From NCBI RefSeq assembly GCF_001571345.1, contig NZ_BCTP01000008.1, forward strand, positions 41,997 to 105,996: a stretch of 64,000 nucleotides of DNA, in the 5' to 3' direction. The DNA is from Komagataeibacter xylinus NBRC 15237 (GTDB lineage: Bacteria > Pseudomonadota > Alphaproteobacteria > Acetobacterales > Acetobacteraceae). The translations under genes and the position numbers were made by a program. The notes beneath the pieces were generated by a model. The model was not told where the DNA came from. It worked only from the letters and a program-made list of their open reading frames with translations, and ran no database searches. This document shows, in pieces, positions 25,759-33,000 of the stretch; the first letter of the stretch is position 1, and each line of letters begins with the position of its first letter.

Positions 25759-27344
25759 ATACGCCACGTTCATGCCGGGGGATGGTCACATCCCCCCACC
25801 ATCTTGCCAGCCAGGCCGGCCTTGACGTGCTCAAGGCAGGCGGCACGGCCATTGAGGCCGCTGTCGCCACCGCCGCGGCACTGGCCGTGGTCTATCCGCA
25901 TATGACCGGTATCGGGGGGGATGCCTTCTGGCTGACCATGTGGCCCGATGGACGGGTTGAAACCATTGATGCCTGCGGGGCTGCGGCAGGCAGGGCGGAT
26001 GCCGCGTTCTATCACGCGGCGGGCCATGACACGATTCCGTGGCGTGGCCCGCTTGCGGCCAATACGGTCGCGGGCACCGTATCGGGGTGGGAGATGGCCC
26101 TGTCGTGGAGCCACGCCATGGCGCCGGGCCTGCCGTTAGGCCGCGTGCTGCGCGATGCGCTGTACTATGCCGAGCAGGGCGTGCCCGTAACGGCGGGCGC
26201 CGCCGAGATCACCCGCCAGAAGGTGGAAGAACTCAGGAACGTGCCCGGCTTTGCCGCACAGTTCATGCCCGGCGGCAAGCTGCCGCAGGCAGGCGACATC
26301 CTGCACAACCCGCGCCTGGCAACAACCCTGCGCCAACTGGCTGATGAAGGGCTTTCCAGCTTCTATCGCGGCACGGTGGCGCGTGAACTCGCCGCCGATC
26401 TGGAGGCCCTTGGCAGTCCGCTCACCCTGGCCGACCTGCAGGCGCACAGGGCAACCCACCAGCCCGCGCTCCATGCCCGCATTCACGGCGCGGATCTGTA
26501 CAACATGGCGCCGCCCACGCAGGGGGTGGCCTCGCTGCTGATCCTGGCGCTGTTTGACCGGCTCAAGGCCGCGAACGCGGATGATTTCGATTACCTGCAC
26601 GGGCTGGTCGAGGCCACCAAGCAGGCCTTCCGCTACCGCGACACGCATGTGGGCGATCCCGCCTACATGACCGTGCAGGCGCAGGACATCCTTGATGACC
26701 GCAAGGCGCTCGACCGCATGGCAGCGAGCATCAATCCCGACAAGGCGGCCCCCTGGCCGTGGCAGTCGCAGCAGGGCGATACGGTGTGGCTGGGCGTGAT
26801 CGATTCCGACGGGCTGGCCGTGAGCATGATCCAGAGCCTGTATTTTGAATATGGCTCCGGCGTGGTGCTGCCGCGCACCGGCGTGGTGTGGCAGAACCGG
26901 GGCACCAGCTTCGGCCTTGACCCGCAGGGGTGGAACGGGCTGCGGCCGGGCCGCAAGCCGTTCCATACGCTCAACCCCGCGGGCGCGCGCTTCGAGGATG
27001 GCCGGACCATGGTGTACGGCACAATGGGCGGCGAAGGCCAGCCCCAGACACAGGCGGCCCTGTTCACCCGCTACGCACGGTATGGCATGCCGCTGCAGCG
27101 CGCCATTACCGCGCCGCGCTGGCTGCTGGGCCGCACATGGGGGGAATCCAGCGTCAGCCTGAAATACGAGGACCGCTTCGACCCCGAGGTGATTGCCCGC
27201 ATGAGTGCCGCAGGCCACCAGATGGAACGCGTGGCGCCGTTTTCCTCCGTCATGGGGCACGCGGGCGCGCTGGTGCGCCATGAATCCGGCCTGCTGGAGG
27301 GGGCGTCCGACCCGCGCAGTGATGGGTGTGTCGCCGCATGGTAA
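25752..27344 (+). CDS. hpxW: Gamma-glutamyltransferase-family hydrolase, oxamate amidohydrolase-like (HpxW)
   Basis: The 530-residue protein has the Ntn-hydrolase fold of gamma-glutamyltranspeptidases: SPHHLASQAGLDVLKAGGTAIEAAVA at the start, HMTGIGGDAFWL, and the self-cleavage site with the nucleophile Thr in QGDTVWLGVID near residue 345, which becomes the N terminus of the small subunit. TMGGEGQPQTQAALFTRY follows. There is no signal peptide, so it is cytoplasmic, unlike periplasmic GGT. HpxW of Klebsiella, a member of this family in the uric-acid cluster, hydrolyses oxamate to oxalate and ammonium; the hpxX-hpxY-hpxW context here argues for the same job. Confidence 0.85.
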   Translation: MLNTPRSCRGMVTSPHHLASQAGLDVLKAGGTAIEAAVATAAALAVVYPHMTGIGGDAFWLTMWPDGRVETIDACGAAAGRADAAFYHAAGHDTIPWRGPLAANTVAGTVSGWEMALSWSHAMAPGLPLGRVLRDALYYAEQGVPVTAGAAEITRQKVEELRNVPGFAAQFMPGGKLPQAGDILHNPRLATTLRQLADEGLSSFYRGTVARELAADLEALGSPLTLADLQAHRATHQPALHARIHGADLYNMAPPTQGVASLLILALFDRLKAANADDFDYLHGLVEATKQAFRYRDTHVGDPAYMTVQAQDILDDRKALDRMAASINPDKAAPWPWQSQQGDTVWLGVIDSDGLAVSMIQSLYFEYGSGVVLPRTGVVWQNRGTSFGLDPQGWNGLRPGRKPFHTLNPAGARFEDGRTMVYGTMGGEGQPQTQAALFTRYARYGMPLQRAITAPRWLLGRTWGESSVSLKYEDRFDPEVIARMSAAGHQMERVAPFSSVMGHAGALVRHESGLLEGASDPRSDGCVAAW

Positions 27345-28609
27345 ACGCACGGGACAGCATTAATCAGCCTTCGGGCCGGCGCGCGGTGGCACGCTGCGCC
27401 GAACTGGGCCGTGCGCCCTATTCCGAGATGGAGGGCGGGCTGTTCCGCCCCTATCTCGGCCCCTCCTACCGCGCCACCTGCGACCGGCTGGCTACATGGA
27501 TGCACGCGGCGGGCATGACCACGCGCATGGATGCGGCGGGCAGCCTGCTGGGCCGCTACGAGGGGCTTGCGCCTGATGCCCCGGTGCTGCTGCTTGGCTC
27601 GCATATCGACAGCGTGCGCGATGGCGGCTTTTTTGATGGCATGCTCGGCGTCATCCTCGGCATCGAGGCCGTGGCCCATTTCGCGGCAGCGGGCAAACGC
27701 TTCCCCTTCGCGCTGGAGGTCATAGGCTTTGGCGATGAGGAGGGGTCGCGCTTCCCGTCCGGCATGCTGACCTCGCACGCCGTGGCGGGCGTGCTGGACA
27801 CGCCCGATCCCGCCATGCGTGACTGGGCGGATACCGCAACCCTGGCCACGGCGCTGGCTGAATTCGGGCTGGATGCTGGCCGGATGCATGCGGCATCGCG
27901 CAAGGGCGAAAACATCCTCGCCTATGTCGAGGCGCATATCGAGCAGGGGCCGGTGCTCGAGGCCGAGGGCCGGGCGCTGGGCGTGGTCAGCGCCATTGCC
28001 GCCCAGCATCGCTACCGCATGACCCTGCGCGGCATGGCCGGGCATGCGGGCACCGTATCGATGGACCTGCGGCGTGACGCGCTGGTGGGAGCCGCCGAGA
28101 TCATCCTCGCCGCCGAGCGCATTGGCCGCGCGGGCACTGACGGGCTGGTGGCCACCGTGGGATCGCTTGACGTGATGCCGGGCGCGGCCAACGTGGTGCC
28201 GGGCGAGGTGGTGTTCACCCTTGACGTGCGGGCGGGCACCAATGCGGCGCGTGACCGGGCCGCCCGCGAAATCCTGGCCGTGGCCGACGCGGTGGCAAAG
28301 ACGCGCAGGCTGGAACTTGCCATCAGCATGCAGCAGGATCTTGATGCGACACCATGTGATCCGCGCCTGACCACCTTCATGGAACAGGCCGTGCGCGACG
28401 TGACGGGGGCCGACCCGCGCCTTCTGGTTAGCGGGGCCGGGCATGATGCCATGATCATGGCGCATCTGGCCCCGGTTTCCATGCTGTTCATCCGCTGTGC
28501 GGGTGGCATCAGCCATAACCCCGCTGAATCCGTAACCGATGCGGATACTGATTCAGCCCTGCGGGCGATGATCGCCTTTATTGGACTTTTTGAGAGACAT
28601 TTCGGATGA
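27338..28609 (+). CDS. Allantoate amidohydrolase, M20-type Zn-dependent hydrolase
   Basis: The 423-residue protein belongs to the AllC/HyuC amidase group of the M20 metallopeptidase fold. Metal ligands are visible: His in LLGSHIDSVRDGGFFDG, the acidic pair in GFGDEEGSRFP, His in EAHIEQGPVLE near residue 200, and His in SGAGHDAMIMA and GISHNPAESV near the C terminus. In the pathway it would release CO2 and ammonium from allantoate to give (S)-ureidoglycine for the next enzyme. The ATG at 27338 overlaps the hpxW stop (ATGGTAA). HpxK in Klebsiella plays the equivalent role. N-carbamoyl-amino acid hydrolase is the main alternative, made less likely by the context. Confidence 0.88.
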   Translation: MVNARDSINQPSGRRAVARCAELGRAPYSEMEGGLFRPYLGPSYRATCDRLATWMHAAGMTTRMDAAGSLLGRYEGLAPDAPVLLLGSHIDSVRDGGFFDGMLGVILGIEAVAHFAAAGKRFPFALEVIGFGDEEGSRFPSGMLTSHAVAGVLDTPDPAMRDWADTATLATALAEFGLDAGRMHAASRKGENILAYVEAHIEQGPVLEAEGRALGVVSAIAAQHRYRMTLRGMAGHAGTVSMDLRRDALVGAAEIILAAERIGRAGTDGLVATVGSLDVMPGAANVVPGEVVFTLDVRAGTNAARDRAAREILAVADAVAKTRRLELAISMQQDLDATPCDPRLTTFMEQAVRDVTGADPRLLVSGAGHDAMIMAHLAPVSMLFIRCAGGISHNPAESVTDADTDSALRAMIAFIGLFERHFG

Positions 28610-29835
28610 CCCAGACCTTTTTCGGCCAGATCAACCCTCCCGCCCGGCTGCTGATGGGGCCGGGGCCGGTCAACGCCCACCCGCGCGTGCTGCGCGCCAT
28701 GGCGGCCGACATGCTGGGCCAGTTCGACCCCGAGATGACCGACTACATGAACCAGACGATGGAACTCTACCGTCAGGTGTTCATGACCAATAACCGCTGG
28801 ACCCTACTGGTCGATGGCACGGCGCGGGCAGGCATCGAGGCGGCACTCGTCTCGCTGGTCGAGCCGGGCATGAAGCTTTTGATCGTGCGCGCGGGGCGTT
28901 TCGGCCTGCTGCTCTCCGAGATCGCGCAGCGCATCGGCGCCGAGATCGTGACGCTGGACCTGCCCTGGGGCGAGGTGGCCAGCCTTGCGCAGATCGAGGA
29001 TGCCATCGTAGCCCACCGCCCGCATGTGCTGGCCTGCATTCATGGTGATACATCCACCACCATGGCCCAGCCGCTCGATGGCGTCGGCGCGCTGTGCCGC
29101 AAGTATGATGTGCTGTCCTATGTCGATACCACGGCAACCCTGGGCGGCATGGAAGTGGCCACCGACCGCTGGGGCGTGGACGTGGTGAGCGGCGGGTTGC
29201 AGAAGTGCATGGGCGGGCCGCCGGGTTCGGCACCCATCACCATCTCCGACCGCGCGGCCGAGCACATCTTCGCCCGCCGCCATGTCGAGGCGGGCATTCG
29301 CGGTAGCGACACGACGGACGGCACGCGCGTGCGCATTCCGTCGAACTATTTCGATCTGGCCATGGTGATGGATTACTGGTCCGAAAAGCGGCTCAACCAC
29401 CATACCGAGGCCACCACCATGCTGTACGGCGCGCGTGAAGCCGCCCGCGTGGTGCTGGAGGAAGGGCTGCAGGCCCGCTTCGCCCGCCATGCCGCCGCAT
29501 CGCACGCGGTGTGCGCCGGGCTGCGCGCCATGGGGCTGGAGCTGTTTGGCGGCGACGAACACCGCATGACCAACGTGACCGGCGTGTACATTCCCAAGGG
29601 CATTGATGGCGAAAAGGTGCGTGGCCGCATGCGCGAGGATTTCGAGATCGAGATCGGCTCCGCCTTCGGCCCTCTGCAGGGAAAGATCTGGCGCATCGGG
29701 GCCATGGGCTACAACGCCGAGAAGCACAAGGTGCTGCTGACCATGGGCGCGCTCGAGACCGTGCTGCGCCATGAAGGCCACGGCCTGACCGCAGGCGCGG
29801 GCGTTGATGCCGCCCTTGCCGCCTATAACGACTGA
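28606..29835 (+). CDS. pucG: (S)-ureidoglycine-glyoxylate aminotransferase (PucG-like)
   Basis: This 409-residue class V PLP aminotransferase starts PPARLLMGPGPVNAHPRVL, the signature of the alanine-glyoxylate/ureidoglycine-glyoxylate group. SYVDTTATLGGMEV holds the PLP-ring Asp and SGGLQKCMGGPPGSAP the Schiff-base Lys near residue 205. RIPSNYFDL and RIGAMGYNAEKHKVL carry substrate-carboxylate contacts. Between the allantoate amidohydrolase and the PuuE gene, the natural reaction is ureidoglycine plus glyoxylate to oxalurate plus glycine, the HpxJ/PucG step. The ATG overlaps the upstream stop by four bases. Alanine-glyoxylate aminotransferase is the alternative. Confidence 0.9.
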   Translation: MTQTFFGQINPPARLLMGPGPVNAHPRVLRAMAADMLGQFDPEMTDYMNQTMELYRQVFMTNNRWTLLVDGTARAGIEAALVSLVEPGMKLLIVRAGRFGLLLSEIAQRIGAEIVTLDLPWGEVASLAQIEDAIVAHRPHVLACIHGDTSTTMAQPLDGVGALCRKYDVLSYVDTTATLGGMEVATDRWGVDVVSGGLQKCMGGPPGSAPITISDRAAEHIFARRHVEAGIRGSDTTDGTRVRIPSNYFDLAMVMDYWSEKRLNHHTEATTMLYGAREAARVVLEEGLQARFARHAAASHAVCAGLRAMGLELFGGDEHRMTNVTGVYIPKGIDGEKVRGRMREDFEIEIGSAFGPLQGKIWRIGAMGYNAEKHKVLLTMGALETVLRHEGHGLTAGAGVDAALAAYND

Positions 29836-29855
29836 TAATGGGAGACCACGGCGTA

Positions 29856-30767
29856 ATGTCTGACACAGGTGCCTATCCGCGCGACATGGTTGGTTATGCG
29901 GGCAACCCGCCAGATGCAAAATGGCCTGGCGGGGCGCGGATCGCGGTCCAGTTCGTCATCAATTACGAGGAGGGGGCCGAGAACTCGGTCCTCCATGGGG
30001 ATCGCGGGTCGGAGGCATTCCTGTCCGAGATGGTGGGGGCGCAGTCCATACCCGGCGCCCGCGCCATTGCGATGGAAAGCCTGTATGAATACGGCTCGCG
30101 TGCCGGGTTCTGGCGGCTGCACCGCATTTTTACGCAGCGCAAACAGCCGCTCACGGTGTTTGCCGTGGCCGCCGCCATGGCGCGCAACCCCGCAGCGGTT
30201 GCAGCAATGAAGGAGGCCGGGTGGGAAATCGCCTCCCACGGGTTGCGCTGGATCGACTACCAGCACGTGCCCGAGGCTGTGGAGCGCGCCCATATTCTTG
30301 AATGCATCGCGCTGCATGAAAAGCTGACCGGCGCGCGCCCGCTGGGCTGGTACCAGGGCCGCACCAGCCCCAACACCGCCCGCATCGTGGCGGAGGAAGG
30401 CGGCTTTGTGTACGACGCCGATTCCTACGCCGATGACCTGCCCTATTACGACCGCAGCACGGGTCGGACGCAACTGATCGTGCCCTATACGCTAGATGTG
30501 AACGACATGCGCTTCGTGGCGCTGAACGGCTTTACCGAAGGCGAGCAGTTCTTCAACTACCTGCGCGACACGTTTGATGAACTGTACGAGGAAGGGGCGG
30601 ACAGGCCACGCATGATGTCGGTCGGCCTGCACTGCCGCGTGGCGGGCCGCCCCGGCCGTGCGCGGGCGGTGGCGCGCTTCCTTGACTATATTGCCCAGCG
30701 CGAGAAGGTATGGGTCGCCACCCGGCTGGACATCGCGCGGCACTGGCTGGAGACGCACCCAGCATGA
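29856..30767 (+). CDS. puuE: Allantoinase PuuE (polysaccharide-deacetylase fold)
   Basis: PuuE opens the hydantoin ring of allantoin to allantoate and is unrelated to metal-dependent AllB allantoinases. The 303-residue protein carries the family phrases YPRDMVGYAGNPPDAKWPGGARIAVQFV, NYEEGAENSVLHGD, EIASHGLRWIDYQ and GWYQGRTSPNT, and an NodB-like deacetylase fold. The start is placed at ATG 29856, with GGGAGA about ten bases upstream; ATG 29838 is the longer alternative. The stop overlaps the OHCU decarboxylase gene (ATGA). Its presence means the hydantoinase-like protein at 15266 is not needed as allantoinase. Confidence 0.93.
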   Translation: MSDTGAYPRDMVGYAGNPPDAKWPGGARIAVQFVINYEEGAENSVLHGDRGSEAFLSEMVGAQSIPGARAIAMESLYEYGSRAGFWRLHRIFTQRKQPLTVFAVAAAMARNPAAVAAMKEAGWEIASHGLRWIDYQHVPEAVERAHILECIALHEKLTGARPLGWYQGRTSPNTARIVAEEGGFVYDADSYADDLPYYDRSTGRTQLIVPYTLDVNDMRFVALNGFTEGEQFFNYLRDTFDELYEEGADRPRMMSVGLHCRVAGRPGRARAVARFLDYIAQREKVWVATRLDIARHWLETHPA

Positions 30768-31291
30768 ACCGCGTTTTTGACCGGGTGAATTCACTCTCCG
30801 CCGTGCGGTTTGTGGAACTGTTTGGCCCGATATACGAGCATTCGCCGTGGGTTGCCCAGCGCGCCCATGGCCATGGGCCCTTCAGCGGGCACGAAGCCAT
30901 GCTGGCCAGCATGGCGCTGGTGCTGGAACAGGCGCAGGAGGCCGAAAAGATGGCCCTCATCCGCGCTCACCCCGAACTGGCGCAGCGCATGGGGGTTGAC
31001 CCCACGCTCACCTCGGCCTCTGCCGCCGAGCAGGCCTCCGCCGGGCTGGACCGGCTGACGCCGGATGAGTTTTCCAGTTTTCGTGCGCTCAATGAGGCCT
31101 ATGCGGCCAAATTCGGCATGCCCTTCATCATCTGCGTGCGGCGCTCGGACAAGCAGGCCATCCTCAACGGGTTGCGGACCCGTCTGGAAAACACACCCGA
31201 GGTCGAGCAGCAGACCGCGCTGGCCGAGATCAACAAGATCGCAGCCCTTCGCCTGGCCGATGTGCTCGAACGCCTGGAGCATGAAATATGA
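30764..31291 (+). CDS. uraD: 2-oxo-4-hydroxy-4-carboxy-5-ureidoimidazoline (OHCU) decarboxylase
   Basis: UraD converts OHCU to (S)-allantoin. The 175-residue, all-helical protein has the family phrases SLSAVRFVELFGPIYEHSPWVA near the N terminus, the catalytic His in ALIRAHPELAQRMG near residue 67, and MPFIICVRRSDKQAIL plus LRTRLENTPEVEQQTALAEINKIAALRL at the C terminus. The ATG at 30764 overlaps the puuE stop, and its own end overlaps the HIU hydrolase gene by four bases. Enzyme and the following hydrolase act on consecutive unstable intermediates. Confidence 0.95.
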   Translation: MNRVFDRVNSLSAVRFVELFGPIYEHSPWVAQRAHGHGPFSGHEAMLASMALVLEQAQEAEKMALIRAHPELAQRMGVDPTLTSASAAEQASAGLDRLTPDEFSSFRALNEAYAAKFGMPFIICVRRSDKQAILNGLRTRLENTPEVEQQTALAEINKIAALRLADVLERLEHEI

Positions 31292-31644
31292 GCACGCTTT
31301 CCACCCATGTGCTCGACCTCGTATCGGGCAGGCCCGCCGCTGGCATGGCCATAAGCCTGTGGGCCGGGCAGGACTGCCTGTTCCGTGGCGTGACCAACGC
31401 CGATGGCCGCTGCCCGGAACTGGGCGCGCAGATGGGCGAGATGCGCCCCGGCGCCTACCGGCTGGAATTTGCCGTGGCGGACTATTTCCGCGCGCAGGGC
31501 GCTGCTTTGTCCGAGCCGCCTTTCCTTGATGTGGTGCCGATTGCGTTCGGCATTGCGGCAGCGGGGGCGGATGGCAAAGGCGGGCATTACCACGTGCCGC
31601 TCCTGGCCTCGCCGTTCGGTTTTTCAACCTATCGCGGTAGCTGA
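31288..31644 (+). CDS. uraH: 5-hydroxyisourate hydrolase (transthyretin-like)
   Basis: The 118-residue protein is a transthyretin-related HIU hydrolase that turns 5-hydroxyisourate into OHCU. The three family signatures are present: STHVLDLVSGRPAAGM at the N terminus with the active-site His, GRCPELG with RLEFAVADYF in the middle, and GHYHVPLLASPFGFSTYRGS at the C terminus, including the diagnostic YRGS ending. No signal peptide is visible. It is the last gene of the operon, coupled to uraD by ATGA, and is followed by a repeat and a perfect terminator hairpin. Confidence 0.96.
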   Translation: MSTLSTHVLDLVSGRPAAGMAISLWAGQDCLFRGVTNADGRCPELGAQMGEMRPGAYRLEFAVADYFRAQGAALSEPPFLDVVPIAFGIAAAGADGKGGHYHVPLLASPFGFSTYRGS

Positions 31645-31651
31645 AAACCAG

Positions 31652-31685
31652 ACGTTTCTGGTGAAGCTTTTTTCAAAAAGCTTCA
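31652..31685. repeat. Dispersed palindromic repeat, copy 7 (B hairpin)
   Basis: ACGTTTCTGGT then GAAGCTTTTTTCAAAAAGCTTC, a B-only copy just after the purine operon. Confidence 0.85.
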
Positions 31686-31716
31686 GATAACAGTGTTTTA
31701 AGGCATCAGCGTAAAC

Positions 31717-31756
31717 GCAAAAAGGGCCGTGGCATGAACGCCACGGCCCTTTTTGC
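31717..31756. terminator. Bidirectional intrinsic terminator, purine operon / isocitrate dehydrogenase
   Basis: A perfect 17-bp stem, GCAAAAAGGGCCGTGGC with GCCACGGCCCTTTTTGC, around the loop ATGAAC. A and T tracts at the two bases of the stem allow termination from both strands between convergent genes. Confidence 0.95.
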
Positions 31757-31798
31757 ATGCATCTGCGGCAGGCTGGCCCGCCGCAGGGTGCACCGAAA

Positions 31799-32827
31799 TC
31801 AGGAAACAGCCTGCTTCAGCGCTGCCGTCAGGTCGGTGGTGCTGGCCTTGCCGCCCAGGTCGCCCGTGCGCACGGCACCCGAGGAGATAACCTTCTCGAT
31901 GGCCTTGTCGATGCGGGTGGCCAGGTCCTGGCGGCCAACATGCTGCAGCATCATGTTGGCAGCGAGCAGCAGCGAGGTCGGGTTGGCCTTGTTCTGGCCT
32001 GCAATGTCGGGGGCCGAGCCATGCACGGCCTCGAACACGGCGGCTTTCTCGCCGATATTCGCACCCGGCGCGAGGCCAAGGCCGCCAACCAGACCGGCGG
32101 TCAGGTCGGACAGGATGTCACCAAACAGGTTGGTGGTGACAATGCAGTCATACTGCCACGGATCGGTCACGAGCTGCATGGCGCAGGCGTCAACGATGCG
32201 CTCGTTCACTTCCACGCGGCCTTCATATTCCTTGGCGACCTTGCGGCCTTCCTCAAGGAACAGGCCGGTCAGCAGCTTGAGGATGTTGGCCTTGTGCACC
32301 AGGGTGACGCGCTTGCGGTTGTTCTTGACCGCATATTCAAAGGCATAGCGCACGATGCGGTTGCATTCCACGCGCGAGGTGTAGCCCGCGCTGGTGGCGA
32401 TGGCATGCGGGTCATCACCGACGGGAATGTAGTTTTCGAGTGCGGCGTAATAGCCCTCGAGGTTCTCGCGGAAGATGACGAGGTTGATGTTCTCGAACCG
32501 CCCGCCCGGCACGATCGTTTTTGTGGGGCGCACATTCGCGAACAGGCCGAACTCCTGGCGCAGTGTCACGTTGATGGACTTGAAGCCGCCACCGACGGGC
32601 GTGGTCAGCGGGCCTTTCAGCGCAAGGCCGGTGCGGCGGATGCTCTCGATCGTCTCCTTGGGCAGCGGGCTGCCGGTGGCCTCAAGGGCGGAAACGCCAC
32701 CAAGCGCCTTTTCCCATTTGAAGGGGGCGCCAACCGTATCAAGGATCTCGACAACGGAGTCGACAATTTCAGGCCCGATTCCATCACCGGGAATCAGGGT
32801 AGCGGGAATTGTTTTTTCTGCGGACAT
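31799..32827 (-). CDS. Isocitrate dehydrogenase, NAD-type (isocitrate/isopropylmalate dehydrogenase family)
   Basis: The 342-residue protein oxidises a 2-hydroxy acid with decarboxylation, most likely isocitrate to 2-oxoglutarate. It reads TLIPGDGIGPEIV at the N terminus, SINVTLRQEFGLFANVRP (substrate Ser/Asn/Arg loop), VIFRENLEGYYAA, the catalytic Tyr/Lys region VTLVHKANILK, the metal-binding Asp in TNLFGDILSDLTAGLVGGLG, and VHGSAPDIAG. Length and loop match the short NAD-dependent IDH of acetic acid bacteria rather than long NADP-IDH; homoisocitrate or isopropylmalate activity is less likely. The ATG at 32827 has AGGGAGA upstream; a longer reading to 32971 is not supported. A leader hairpin lies at 32857-32872. 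Confidence 0.88.
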   Translation of the reverse strand: MSAEKTIPATLIPGDGIGPEIVDSVVEILDTVGAPFKWEKALGGVSALEATGSPLPKETIESIRRTGLALKGPLTTPVGGGFKSINVTLRQEFGLFANVRPTKTIVPGGRFENINLVIFRENLEGYYAALENYIPVGDDPHAIATSAGYTSRVECNRIVRYAFEYAVKNNRKRVTLVHKANILKLLTGLFLEEGRKVAKEYEGRVEVNERIVDACAMQLVTDPWQYDCIVTTNLFGDILSDLTAGLVGGLGLAPGANIGEKAAVFEAVHGSAPDIAGQNKANPTSLLLAANMMLQHVGRQDLATRIDKAIEKVISSGAVRTGDLGGKASTTDLTAALKQAVS

Positions 32828-32856
32828 TCTCGAACGTCTCCCTTTAGTGCTTGCTA

Positions 32857-32872
32857 CTGAAAAGCGTTTCAG
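32857..32872 (-). promoter_or_regulatory. Short leader dyad upstream of isocitrate dehydrogenase
   Basis: CTGAAA-AGCG-TTTCAG, a perfect 6-4-6 dyad 30 bases before the start codon. It may be a small 5'-leader hairpin or an operator half; function unknown. Confidence 0.35.
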
Positions 32873-33000
32873 CATGCGCACCGGCTTGGCGGACCCGGTT
32901 CGTTGCCGGGTGCCCCGTCGGAACTGGTTAAAAGTCCTAGGCCCCCCAGTCCGGCGTGACAATCGGGCCACGGGGCCGGGCTGGCGGTTTTACAGTCACA

